Of a stretch of DNA of 64,000 bases, positions 1 through 11,300 are shown piece after piece. The notes below the pieces were generated by a model. That model saw only the letters and a program-made list of their open reading frames with translations, was not told the origin of the DNA and searched no databases. Positions within the stretch are counted from its first letter, which is position 1. The number at the start of each line of letters is the position of its first letter. The position numbers and the translations under genes are program-made. The stretch spans positions 25,118,872 through 25,182,871 of the forward strand of contig JAAONU010000004.1 in the NCBI GenBank assembly GCA_012932295.1. The letters are read 5' to 3'. Source of the DNA: Cyclina sinensis (Eukaryota; Mollusca; Bivalvia; Venerida; Veneridae).

Positions 1-129
1 TTAAAGCAAAATGTCTGTCCCTCAGTTTGTCCGTCCTTCCGCCCATCCGTCCGTCCGCTTAACCGTTAGTCTTTCATGTTAATAAATCTTAGATAACCTT
101 TCCTTCAATTTCAGACTGTTATGATGGCT

Positions 130-860
130 GATTTGTGACATGTCGTATAAGCGTGTTTTCGAGGAGAAAAGGCGAAAACATGAGACAAAAACACACACAC
201 GGTGACTTTGTCGTATTTTCGATGTTTTGCCCCACCTACACTAAGACCGTAAAGACCCGACAGGATAATGACGAAAACACGATACATTTTACATGTCTTG
301 TTTTCGTCACACGAAAAACTTTGTGGTATTGCCAACCCTTTCGTATTTTTTCTGGCTGGGCTAAATTGCGAAAAGTCAAAAACACGATAAAGTCACCGTG
401 TTGTCGTCTTTCCAAACTTTCGCATTCTCGCCCTGCCAGACAAAATACGAAACGGTGACTTAATCATGTTTTCATACTTTTTTTGTCCTTTCGCCTTTTC
501 AACCCGCCTTACGGTTTTTTTCCCTTCGTGTCTTCATGTGGCAGGGTGAAAATGCGAAATATCAAAAACACGCAAACGCAACAAACGGTGACTTTATCGT
601 ATACTCGTGTTTTCGCCATTCCGCCCAGCCTCACGAAAAACTGTTGACACATTTTCGACATTTCGGGTCTTCGTGATGGTGGGCCCACTCCAGATACGAA
701 AGGTATTGTTTTTCGTGTGGCGGGTTAAAAAGACGAAAGATCGAAAACACCGAAACAGTGAAGGGTCCAAAACACGACAAAGTCACCATTTGTCGTGTTT
801 ACATGTTCTCAGTCGTTCGTCTTTTCATCGTGTTAACGAGTTACTAAGTCGTTGGAAGGA
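130..860. repeat. Cluster of inverted GGTGACTTT(A/G)TCGT motifs
   Basis: The motif GGTGACTTWRTCRT, usually followed by a TTTTCG tract, occurs at about 201, 454 and 587. Its reverse complement, ending in AAAGTCACC, occurs at about 381 and 770. The surroundings are rich in CGAAAACACGA-like words and their complements, so the stretch can fold on itself in several ways. Two modest reading frames here (135-458 and 607-972) are made of these words and have no protein-like composition. I interpret this as overlapping copies of a short inverted-repeat element; its family is not recognised. Confidence 0.6.
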
Positions 861-926
861 CATGAAAAAGAGAAGTGCAAATTTAAAAGAAAAGTATAGC
901 ACTATAAAAAGGGAAGCGCAATCTCT

Positions 927-1820
927 TGCTATCTCGTTCCCTCTACATAGCTTATTCGTTTTATACGAGTAAGTAAGTCGTTCCCTTGACATAGCTAATT
1001 CGTTCCCACGAGTAAGTAAGTCGTTTCCCCGACATAGCTAATTCGTTCCCACGAGTAAGTAAGTCGTTCCCTTGATATAGCTTATTCGTTCACACGATTT
1101 AGTAAGTCGTTCCCTCGACATAGCTAATTCGTTCAAACGAGTAAGTAAGTCGTTTCCTTGACAAAGCTTATTCTTTCACACGAGTAAGAAAGTCGTTCCC
1201 TCCACAAAGCTAATTCGTTCACACGAGTAAGTAAGTCGTTCCCCCGACATAGCTAATTCGTTTACACGAGTAAGTTAGTTGTTCTCTCGACATAGCTAAT
1301 TCGTTCACACGAGAAAGTAAGTCGTTCCCTCGGCATAGCTAATTCGTTCACACGAGTAAGTAAGTCGTTCCCTCGACATAGCTAATTCGTTCATACGAAT
1401 AAGGAAGTAAGTCGTTCCCTCGACATAGCTAATTCGTTCACACGAGTAAGTAAGTCGTTCCCTTGACAAAGCTTATTCGTTCACACGAGTAAGTAAGTTG
1501 TTCCCTCGACATTATCTAATTCGTTCACACGAGTAAGTAAGTCGTGCCCTCGACAAAGCTTATTCGTTCACACGAGTAAGTAAGTCGTTCCCTCGACAAA
1601 GCTTATTCGTTCACACGAGTAAGTAAGTGGTTCCCTCGACATAGCTTATTCGTTCACACGAGTAAGTAAGTTGTTCCCTCGACATTCCTAATTCGTTCAC
1701 ACAAGTAAGTAAGTCGTTTCCTTGACAAAGCTTATTCGTTCACATGAGTAAGTAAGTCGTTCCCTTGACATAGCTAATTCGTTTACACGAGTAAGTAAGT
1801 CGTTCCCTTGACATAACTAG
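927..1820. repeat. 43-bp satellite array, about 20 copies
   Basis: The unit is 43 bp and contains CGAGTAAGTAAGTCGTTCCC followed by TCGACATAGCTAATTCGTTCA. Successive units start, for example, at 965 and 1008. Copies differ by scattered substitutions (CTAATTC/CTTATTC, ACATAG/ACAAAG), so the array is not very recent. One unit near 1400 carries a short insertion. The array stops abruptly near 1820 in AT-rich sequence. Confidence 0.9.
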
Positions 1821-2082
1821 CACTACTCTCTTTTTTTCGTTGCACTGTTTTTTCTTACACTGTTATTTCGTTTTAAATTGCGCTATTCCTTTTTTTCAAT
1901 GCATACTTTTTTCTAAATTACATTATCTTGTTCCTACAACCTATTCACACGTTACCTCTCTGCTACCGTACAAATGATATATAAGTTTATTCTAAGTTAT
2001 CATTTGCAGATTACGTGACTAAGTTATATTATATAGCACTATCAATATTTCTTTATTTGAACTCTGATCTAAAATAAGACAT

Positions 2083-4056
2083 TAGGTGTATGCTTACAGT
2101 TAGGTGTAATCTTACAGTAAGGTGTGCTCTTGCAGTAAGGTGTATTCTTACAGTATGGTGTATTCTTACAGTTAGGTGTAATCTTACAGCTAGGTTTATT
2201 CTTACAGTAAGGTGTATTCTTAGTTAGGTGTATCATTACAGTAAGGTGTATTCTTACAGTTAATAGGTGTATTCTTACAGTAAGGTGTATTCTTACAGTA
2301 AGGTGTATTCTTACAGTTAGGTGTGTTAGGTGTATTCTTACAGTTAGGTGTATTCTAACAGTAAGGTGTATCCTTACAGTAAGGTGTATTCTTACAAGAA
2401 GGTGTATTCTTACAGTTAGATGTATTCTTGCAGTTAGGTGTATTCTTACAGTAAGGTGTGCTCTTGCAGTAAGGTGTATTCTTACAGTAAGGTGTATTCC
2501 TACAGTAAGGTGTATTCTTACAGTAAGGTGTATTCTAATAGTTAGGTGTCTTCTTACAGTAAGGTGTATTCCTACAGTAAGGTGTATTCTTACAGTTAGG
2601 TGTATTCTAATAGTTAGGTGTCTTCCTACAGTAAGGTGTTTTCTTACAGTTAGGTGTATTCTTACAGTAAGGTGTATTCTTACAGTAAGGTGTGCTCTTG
2701 CAGTTAGGTGTATTCTTACAGTTAGGTGTCTTCTTACAGTAAGGTGTATTCTTACAGTTAGGTGTATTCTTACAGTAAGGTGTATTCTTACAGTAAGGTG
2801 TGCTCTTGCAGTTAGGTGTATTCTTACAGTTAGGTGTATTCTTACAGTTAAGTGTATTCTTACAGTTAGGTGTATTCTTACAATAAGGTGTATTCTTACA
2901 GTTAGGTGTATTCTTAAAATAAGGTGTATTCTAACAGTTAGGTGTATTCTAATTGTTAGGTGTCTTCTTACAGTAAGGTGCATTCTTACAGTTAGGTGTA
3001 TTCTTACAGTAAGGTGTATTCTTACAGTAAGGTGTGTTCTTGCAGTTAGGTGTATTCTTACAGTTAGGTGTATTCTTACAGTTACGTGTATTCTTACAGT
3101 TACGTGTATTCTTAAAGTAAGATGTATTCTTACATTTAGGTGTTTTCTGACAGTTAGGTGTATTCTTACAGTAAGGTGCATTCTTACAGTAAGGTGTATT
3201 CTTACAGTTAGGTGTATTCTTACAATAAGGTGTATTCTTACAGTGAGATGTATTCTTACAGTAAGGTGTATTCTTACAGTTAGGTGTATTCTTACAATAA
3301 GGTGTATTCTTACAGTGAGGTGTATTCTTACAGTAAGGTGTATTCTTACAGTTAGGTGTATTCTTACAGTTAGGTGTTTCTTACAGTTAGCTGTATTCTT
3401 AAAGTAAGATGTATTCTTACAATAAGGTGTTTTCTAACAGTTAGGTGTATTCTTACAGTTTGGTGTATTCTTACAGTAAGGTGTATTCTTACAGTAAGGT
3501 GTATTCTTACAGTAAGGTGTATTCTTACAGTTTGGTGTGTTAGGTGTATTCTTACAGTTAGGTGTATTCTAACAGTTAGGTGTATTCTTACAGTAAGTTG
3601 TATTCTTACAGTTAGGTGTATTCTAACAGTAAGTGTATTCTTGCAGTAAGATGTATTCTTACAGTAAGGTGTGCTCTTGCAGTTAGGTGTATTCTTACAG
3701 TAAGGTGTATTCTTACAGTTAGGTGTATTCTTACAGTAAGATGTATTCTTACAGTAAGGTGTATTCTTACAGTTATGTGTATTCTGACAGTTAGGTGTAT
3801 TCTTACAGTAAGGTGTATTCTTACAGTTAGGTGTATTCTTACAGTTATTTGTATTCTTACAGTAAGATGTATTCTAACAGTTAGGTTTTTTCTAACAGTA
3901 AGGTGTTTTCTTACAGTTAGGTGTATTTTTACAGTAAGTTGTATTCTTACAGTAAGGTGTATTCTTACAGTAAGGTGTCTTCTCTCAGTAAGGTGTATTC
4001 TTACAGTAATGTGTCTTCTTACAGTAAGGTGTGCTCTTGCAGTTAGGTGTATTCTT
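2083..4056. repeat. 18-bp minisatellite array, about 110 copies
   Basis: The unit is GGTGTATTCTTACAGTAA, or the same ending in TTA. Because 18 is a multiple of three and no unit creates a stop in some frames, very long open frames arise. The minus strand has 370 and 166 codons of HLTVRI repeats, and the plus strand has 91 and 161 codons of RCILTV repeats. The presence of opposite-strand frames over the same bases, the lack of any non-repeat domain and the absence of splice-linked flanking exons argue for satellite DNA and against a protein gene. Confidence 0.92.
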
Positions 4057-4424
4057 ACGCTTGTAACGATTCCGGCTATAATCAATGACTGTTTTCTGTG
4101 ATAGTTCTTCAAGGTAATTGCGCTAAAAGACTGTCGTGGTTGAACCCACGCGTATAATCTTCTCGGAAAATGCTCAGAATAACCACTCTGTCTCGAAAAT
4201 CGTCCCGAGTTAAATTGAACAAATTTGTAGCTACTCTTGAAATTTTCTTTTACTTTATTAAATCACATGTACAGATATTTAGTAAATAGTTGGTCCTGAT
4301 TTGTAATCACACGGAAATGTACGAAGAAGGCCGAAATGGCACGACTGAGAAAAAACAGTCATCCGACTTTCCCACAAAGTACCGGTTTCCCATATTACGA
4401 CACCTTCTATAGAGTTAAGTTAAG

Positions 4425-4740
4425 TTATCTTAGGTTGCTGGGGAAGGTGCAAGATACAGAAGGCATCCCATTCCAGGGACACGTCTGCATGTTCTTTTAC
4501 ATGCTTAGTGTATAGCTTGGACCATACATAGGACCTTAGTGTAATGTCTCATTTCTTCGAAAGACAATAAGTTGTATTAGTGCAGAAGCCGTTGGGTGGT
4601 GGAACTGACCCCTGGATTACCAGTCCAGCGCTTTGCCACAAGACTACTGATCCGCCACTATAATGCTTCTGCTTGGCCATCGCGGTTATCATTAATTTCA
4701 TAAGTCTCTTGGGGAATCTGGAACCTTTATAAATCATACT
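4425..4740 (+). repeat. Dispersed repeat (family with GTGCAAGATACAG and CATCCCATTCCAG)
   Basis: This segment shares a series of words with three other places in the window: about 27462-27640 (reverse strand), 48600-48770 and 56200-56480. The shared order is a GGGGATAGTGCAAGATACAG-like block, CATCCCATTCCAGRGACAC, a TTCTTTTACATGCT block, then a GGGACCTTRG block and AACRTCTCATCC. I see no terminal repeats or coding capacity. It behaves like a short interspersed element, but its class is not established here. Confidence 0.6.
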
Positions 4741-5396
4741 TTCCTCTAAGTTTCAAAATAAAATTTTCCAGTGTCTTATTATAAAAAATAATTACTTGAA
4801 TTATAAAGAGGATTGTTACATGCACTATAGAGCAGATAACTTTGCACCTGTTACTTAACTAGTACTGGTACAGCAGAAACCTGTCACGGATCCAATTAAA
4901 ATATGTTATGATATTGTGTTTCCACACATTTCGTTTGGGAAAATTACATCTAAGAAATGATGTTTTAGAAGGACTGTATTTGAATGCATTCTAATGTTTC
5001 TACAAAAAAATATACATCTCTTGAACTTTCTAAACAGCCCTTTTCCCTATCGACCTTTGATGTGTAATTTTGAAATATGCCTTGTAAACAATATTCTCTC
5101 AACTGAGAATGACCTTACATATCAAGTGTGAAATTTCCCAAAAATACTCCAGTTTCATTCGTGAATAATTTAGTATAAAGTCTATTAGATCATTAACATC
5201 ATGGCTCATAGATCGATGCCCTAAGTGTATTGGTTCACTGTTTCACTATGCAAGTAAAGCCTCGTAATGAAGCCGCAGCCAAATTCTGTAATTGTAAAAA
5301 AATCGGTCTCACTAGACGCTTGCATATTATAGCTTAGACATTTATTCTTTATCAGGGATCAATCGTCTGAATGCATAGAGTGTAATACTGCGTGGA
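4741..5396. other. Upstream region of ceramide synthase A
   Basis: There is no gene in this AT-rich stretch. A pyrimidine-rich acceptor-like site (TTTATTCTTTATCAG) ends at 5355, 41 bases before the start codon of ceramide synthase A. This suggests that the first coding exon begins there with a short 5' untranslated part and that an upstream non-coding exon exists. I cannot identify a core promoter. Confidence 0.4.
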
Positions 5397-8300
5397 ATGT
5401 CTCTAAAGGCGATCAGTGATGCTATATGGGATGAGAAACTCTGGTTTCCGGGCGTATTTGCCGGAAGGAAATACGGCTGGAAGGATTTACAGAACGTGCC
5501 AGGGTCAAGCGTCTATCTTCCTCGGATTTGGGATCTTCACTGGAGTATTCTGCTAGGTGCATTTCTAGTCCTTCTCAGATCAGTTTTAGAAAGGTAGGTA
5601 ATTCATTCGTTCGTTCGTTATTTCATTCATTCATTCATTCATTCATTCATACCCATTAAGTTTTACATATGAATGACATAATAACCGCATAACGTTAAAA
5701 CGTCAAGCAATATATTTAATATATAAATATGTTGTTGTTGTTTTCTTTGGCCTTTTGTTGTTTTTAACAGAGAAGTTGAGTTTCGTGAAGGCAATTAAAA
5801 ACAAACTAGTAGGGTACATTTAAGAACGAAAAATAGCTAAACTTGTCAGAAATAGGGATACAATCATAATTCATAGCCCGGGTCAGACATCAAAGAGGTT
5901 TATATTAATTTGATCGACCTATTTCAAAATATATACCATGCGAGACTGCATTCATTTATTTTTATGCACATGCTTTCAGTTTTGCATTTTCCATGACTGA
6001 TACATGTAAGACAGCGGTATAGTGCCGTGACAAGAATACAAATGACTCTGTTTGTACTTTACTCAATACGTTTTCTCATGTGACGTTTTAATAAGAGTTA
6101 TTTGTGTCCTTCCCTCAATATACATTGGTCTTTACAACGGTATGATCGAAGGTTGTAGCTGAAAAGAAATTAACGCTATTGTTATTTTTCTGTTAGGTCA
6201 CAAGGAGTGCCTAGATCTAAATAATTTAAAAATTGTTTATGCGTTTAAATAGCAATGCACTTAGAGCCGGTATTTCCCTCGGACCCACCCCCTCACAACC
6301 ACTGCCCCAAAACAATCAATATTCAGTATTTACATAATACCCCAAGTTTGAATTCAGTGATAAAAGTAAGGATGAAATAAAGAAGAATTAGCGAATGAAT
6401 ACAGTTTCTTACAACTTTACAAATTCTGTATGTGCTGAGAAGCGTAAGTAGAGACTGTATATTTTAGATAAGCTAAAACAAAAATTTCTCCGTATTAAAA
6501 AAATGATCCTGCGTGTGTATATCTGTACTTATCTGTAGAGATTATCTTTGTACCTATCTCTAAAGTTTATATGTGTACTGTTTTCTTTGTAAATATCTAA
6601 GAGTATATCTGCACCTATCTGTAAATATCTTATATGTAATGATATATAAGAAATATGCAAAAGGGACATCTCTGTTTATCTGTAGAAAACATTTGTGGAC
6701 AAATCTATAAAGAGAACGTCTATACTAATCTGTAGAGAAACTATTTTTACTAAACTGTAAAGAATACACAAAGAGCGTGTCTGTACAGAATTGTACAGAG
6801 TATAACTGTACTAAAATGTAAAGAGTGCGTCTGTACTAATCTGTTGAGAGTATATATGTGCTACTCGATTTAGCGCAAATTTGTACTTATCTGCAAAGTG
6901 TGGACATATGTATTTATCTGCAAACTGTGTATATGTGCACTTATCTGCAAAGTGTTGACATATATATTTATTTGCGAACTATGTATGTATGTACTTATCT
7001 GCAGAGTGTGGACATATGTTCTTATCTCGAAGTGTAGACATATGTATTTATCTGCAAACTGTATATTTGTACTTATCTGCAAAGTGTGGACAAATGTATT
7101 TATCTGCAAACTGTGTATATATGTACATATCTGCAAAGTGTGGACATGTGTATTTATCTGCAAACTGTGTATATATCTGCTTATCTGCCTAGTGTGGTCA
7201 TATATATTTATCTGCAAACTGTGTTTATATGTACTCATCTGCAAAGTGTGGACATATATATATTTATCTGCAAACTGTGTATATATCTACTCATCTGCAA
7301 AGTGTGGACATATGTATTTATCTGCAAACTGTGTTTATATGTACTCATCTGCAAAGTGCGTATATTATGAACTAGATATCACAGACATTGTTTTTATGAT
7401 TCAGATTTACACGATTATAACGCGTCTAGTTCTATATTTTGAGGTTCACATTTGTTTTTGTTTAAAAAGGAAGAAAAATAAACTACTTTGAACTTTATAC
7501 ATTTATAAACCTAATTTTCCGTCAGGCAATAACAAAATATTCTGCAACATAGATTGTAAAGTATCAGACTATAAGATGATTAGTTCGGGGAAACACTCCT
7601 CTTCGAAATAAAAGCTGTCAGTCTGCCAGTACTTTCTTGCATTAAGTGTTTTTGTTGTCATTGAAATGGTTCACAAGGTCTAATTTCGACGCAGATTGTT
7701 TTCAAATCTGTGTCGTACAAATGAAAACTCGTCTTTAAACCTATTAAGGAAAGCCGTTTCGTTTTTCATGTGAGAAACGTTGTATAAATATTTAGAAAAA
7801 AGAAATTCCTTAAGAAACATAAACACACGCGCGACAACTGTAAATGTACATAACCTTATGTATTATGTAATGTACATGATTGGCTCTTAGAGCGAAGAGG
7901 TCAAGGTTGCTTGCATGTAAACCAGTAGGAATGGTCCCTGTTTTGAATGCTCTTGGTTTTGTCTCAGTCACAAACCTTACAGGGTCGTGTAGCTTATTGT
8001 CGCTTGTGAAAAAAAATCATTTGAATGATGTTCAGCGAATGTGTGTCATTTTTTAGCTGCTGGTTTTGAGCACATATTAGTTCCCAACGCATGCGTTTAC
8101 TCTGTCACATTACCGTAAAACGTAGTTGTTAAGCAATAGTGTAACAATCATTATGGGGTTTTAATTGCTAAATTTGTTTCTCTAGGGGAAAAAAGTTCCG
8201 TCAGCAGACCATTTACATGCTTGTAAATTATATGAAGAAAAAAACTAGATGAAAGCAAACTTGTTTACCTATTGTAGATTGCTTATCACGCCTCTAGGCT

Positions 8301-11300
8301 TCTGGCTGGGAATACCAAGGAGGAAGAAGAGATATGTGACACCGAACCATATTCTCGAAGCAGCATACACAAAGACTAAAAAGAAACCGGACTTCCAGGT
8401 TAGATCACTTAGGGTTTGCCTTTGCTGAGGACCGTGAAAATATCCTGCGCTATATATGTAGCAATGAGAGTTACTAGTAGTTATAATTGAAGTTTTTAGT
8501 TACTACATAAGTACAACTGACAAAACAGTATAAAGAGTAATAAATGTTTCACACATAAATACGTGTCTTTATCAAAATATCCTCAAAAACATAACTGTTA
8601 CACAACTTTACACAGTAAATATTTTTTCCAGTTATTATCAAAGCAAACTGATTGGTCAGTTCGAGAAATAGAGGTGTGGTTTAGAAAGCGGAAGAAACAA
8701 GATGCCACGCCGCCTATACGCAAGTTCTGTGACAGCGGGTATTCTTATTTTTTTTCAGGTTTTGACAGCTTGTTATTCGATAATTAATTATTTTACAACT
8801 TGTTTTTCGACAACTTATTGTCAATAACTCGTTATTCAACACCTTGTTTTTCGACAACTTTATTCTTAAACAACTTATGATTCGAAAACATTTAGTTATT
8901 CGACAAATTGCTATTCGACAACTTGCTGCTCGACATTACTCGACACTTTGTTATTCAACAGTTTGTTATTCAGCAACGTATTATTCGACTCCTGGTTATT
9001 CGACATATACTTTTTCACCAGCTTGTTTTGTTTAAACTACATAAATGGGGTAATTGTTCTTGTATCTTTATTATTTACTCCTCCTTGTCGCTTCCTAAAT
9101 GTCTGACCAGTACCTTTAGAATGTATTTAGAAAGTGTGAGAGTTTCAGTTGAGGACTCGTGGTATGATGATCTATTTGTTTGAAACTGAATGTCAATATA
9201 CGTTCCTTTTCAAGCACGTAACTGTGTAAACAAGAACTGCTCGTACAATGTTAAAGAAAATGATATGAAATAAGTATTCAAGAAATAACAGCACTTGTGA
9301 AAAGTCAAGCAGACTTCTATCGCAAAAAAATAAAATGTGAAGACGAATTCGTCTATACTCTAAAATAAAAATGATAAAACTAAAATTCAGTAGTCTCTCA
9401 GGACTCATTCTTGTGAACAAAAACGTGTGTATACTTCGGAATGGTGTTTACTTATTTTATACGATAACACACTGAATCTCCTATCTATGTAGTGATAAAG
9501 GCTATATGATGATTAATTTTACATGGAACGAAAACAGGAAGCGGCGATAATGGACAAGACTCGAAAAAAACAAACCTAATAGAATAGAGCGGATACATTA
9601 TCTTTAACATTACATAACATATTCCTGGTTTACGACATATCATACAATTATTTTTAAGGTAACATCATCTGGTTACTAATCTTGGAAATTACTACCATGG
9701 GGCTCATTTCAGATTTTTCTGACAATATCACGTTTATTGCTCAATAAAGTTTCGTTTTATTAACTTAAGGAATACTTCTCCAGCAGAATCTATATGTCGT
9801 AGTTCATGAACTGTATTTGAAAGCCTGCAAGTACATTCCCTCTAGGCAAACTTTGCTAATCATGAATTTTTTTATCTGAAGTATTTAAAGAAGTTACACA
9901 TTTTCAGATATTTGTCTTAGTACGAAATTCTAAACTTGTTTAAGGAATTTCACACCGATGTCTCGAAATCGGAACAAAAAACATGAGATTTGCTGATCTT
10001 GTTATAGAATTTCAAGTTTATTTAAATACTCAGTTCTGTCCGAGCATTTCATGACCAAATATAATTGTTTTTTCTTTTTCTTGTGCAGAATGTCATTACT
10101 GAGCGTTATTTGTATCTACATTCTGTTTTCAGATGGCATTTTTGTTTCTACACGACCATTTTTATATATGGCCTATGTGTTTTATGGGATGTAAGTATTT
10201 TAGATTATTTATTTACGTATCGTAATTTTCAGAGAGATTATTGCTGTTTGCTTAAACAGATATATTTAGATTTCCCCTTCGTCTATGCACGAGACAGGTC
10301 TTCATTGCATATTTTACCTCTTTAAAGATCCAAGATTGCAAGAAAAGTAAATTAGCACAAGAAACTGTTAATTAATTCCTGGAGGTAACACAATACTATC
10401 GAACATTTTTTGGCTTGTCTATGAATTTCCGTTAGATAAACTATTGATCCGCAGGTCTAGACAAGATGCCAAGCATATGTTTCTTATTTTTTATCTCCCA
10501 AGAGCGCTTGCAAATCGGTTTGAGCAAATATTTATTACAATCGATTTTGGATACAATAAAATAATTATTATTTCAAAAGTACAGTTTTATATGAAATAAT
10601 TATTTTCTATGCACGTCGGTATGTATGTTTAGCAAACTTGAAATAGAAGTTTTTACGCATCTCCAACTTGTTCTGATACCTTGTAACCACGATTATTTCA
10701 ACCAGTTTTTTTTTAATTTATTTTGCAGAAGAGGCATTTTATAGATTTTTTATTATCCTTTCGACATTTAAGACTTACATGAAACATCATTAACTGGACA
10801 GAAAGTGTATACTTTTACCTACAACTTTAATTTTTCAGAAACCATGGTTTCGGTCGAGTGACGAATGTTGGACAGACTGGCCAAAACAGGTAAGGAAATG
10901 ATGAAATTGTACAACTGAAAAATTTTAAAATTGGAAAATTAGTATGTTAAAAAAATGTTTAGGTCACAAACATATAAATCTCAGCAAGATAGTGATTTGC
11001 CCATTCACAACTGTTTATGAACAAGCTATGAGAATTTCTTAAAGGTCATAAACATCTAAATCTCGGTGAGCCACCGTGTTGTAATAGCGACCGGCTGAGT
11101 GGTCGGACCTACCATAACGATTGAGTTATGTAAAAAGGAACAAAATTATGTAAGGTATGTTATTATAATTTAGTGATATTGTATCAAGAGTACATCTAGT
11201 AAGGATTTGGATGTCCACTCCAGTTGAAATGCTGTTTAATCATGTCTCTTATTTTGTGGCAAATCAGGACTTTACGTTACGTATAGTGATACGAACTTAT

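Noticed and set aside
927..1820. CRISPR-like array
   Set aside because: The 43-bp units are contiguous with no unique spacers, and the context is eukaryotic. The same applies to the other arrays in the window.
2069..3181. 370-codon minus-strand frame of HLTVRI repeats as a secreted or structural repeat protein
   Set aside because: It is produced by the 18-bp satellite, whose period is a multiple of three. The opposite strand is also open, and there is no signal peptide, flanking domain or splice context.
11060..11115. tRNA-like A-box (GGCTGAGTGGTCGGAC) near 11090
   Set aside because: No B-box lies at the right distance and no acceptor stem can be paired.
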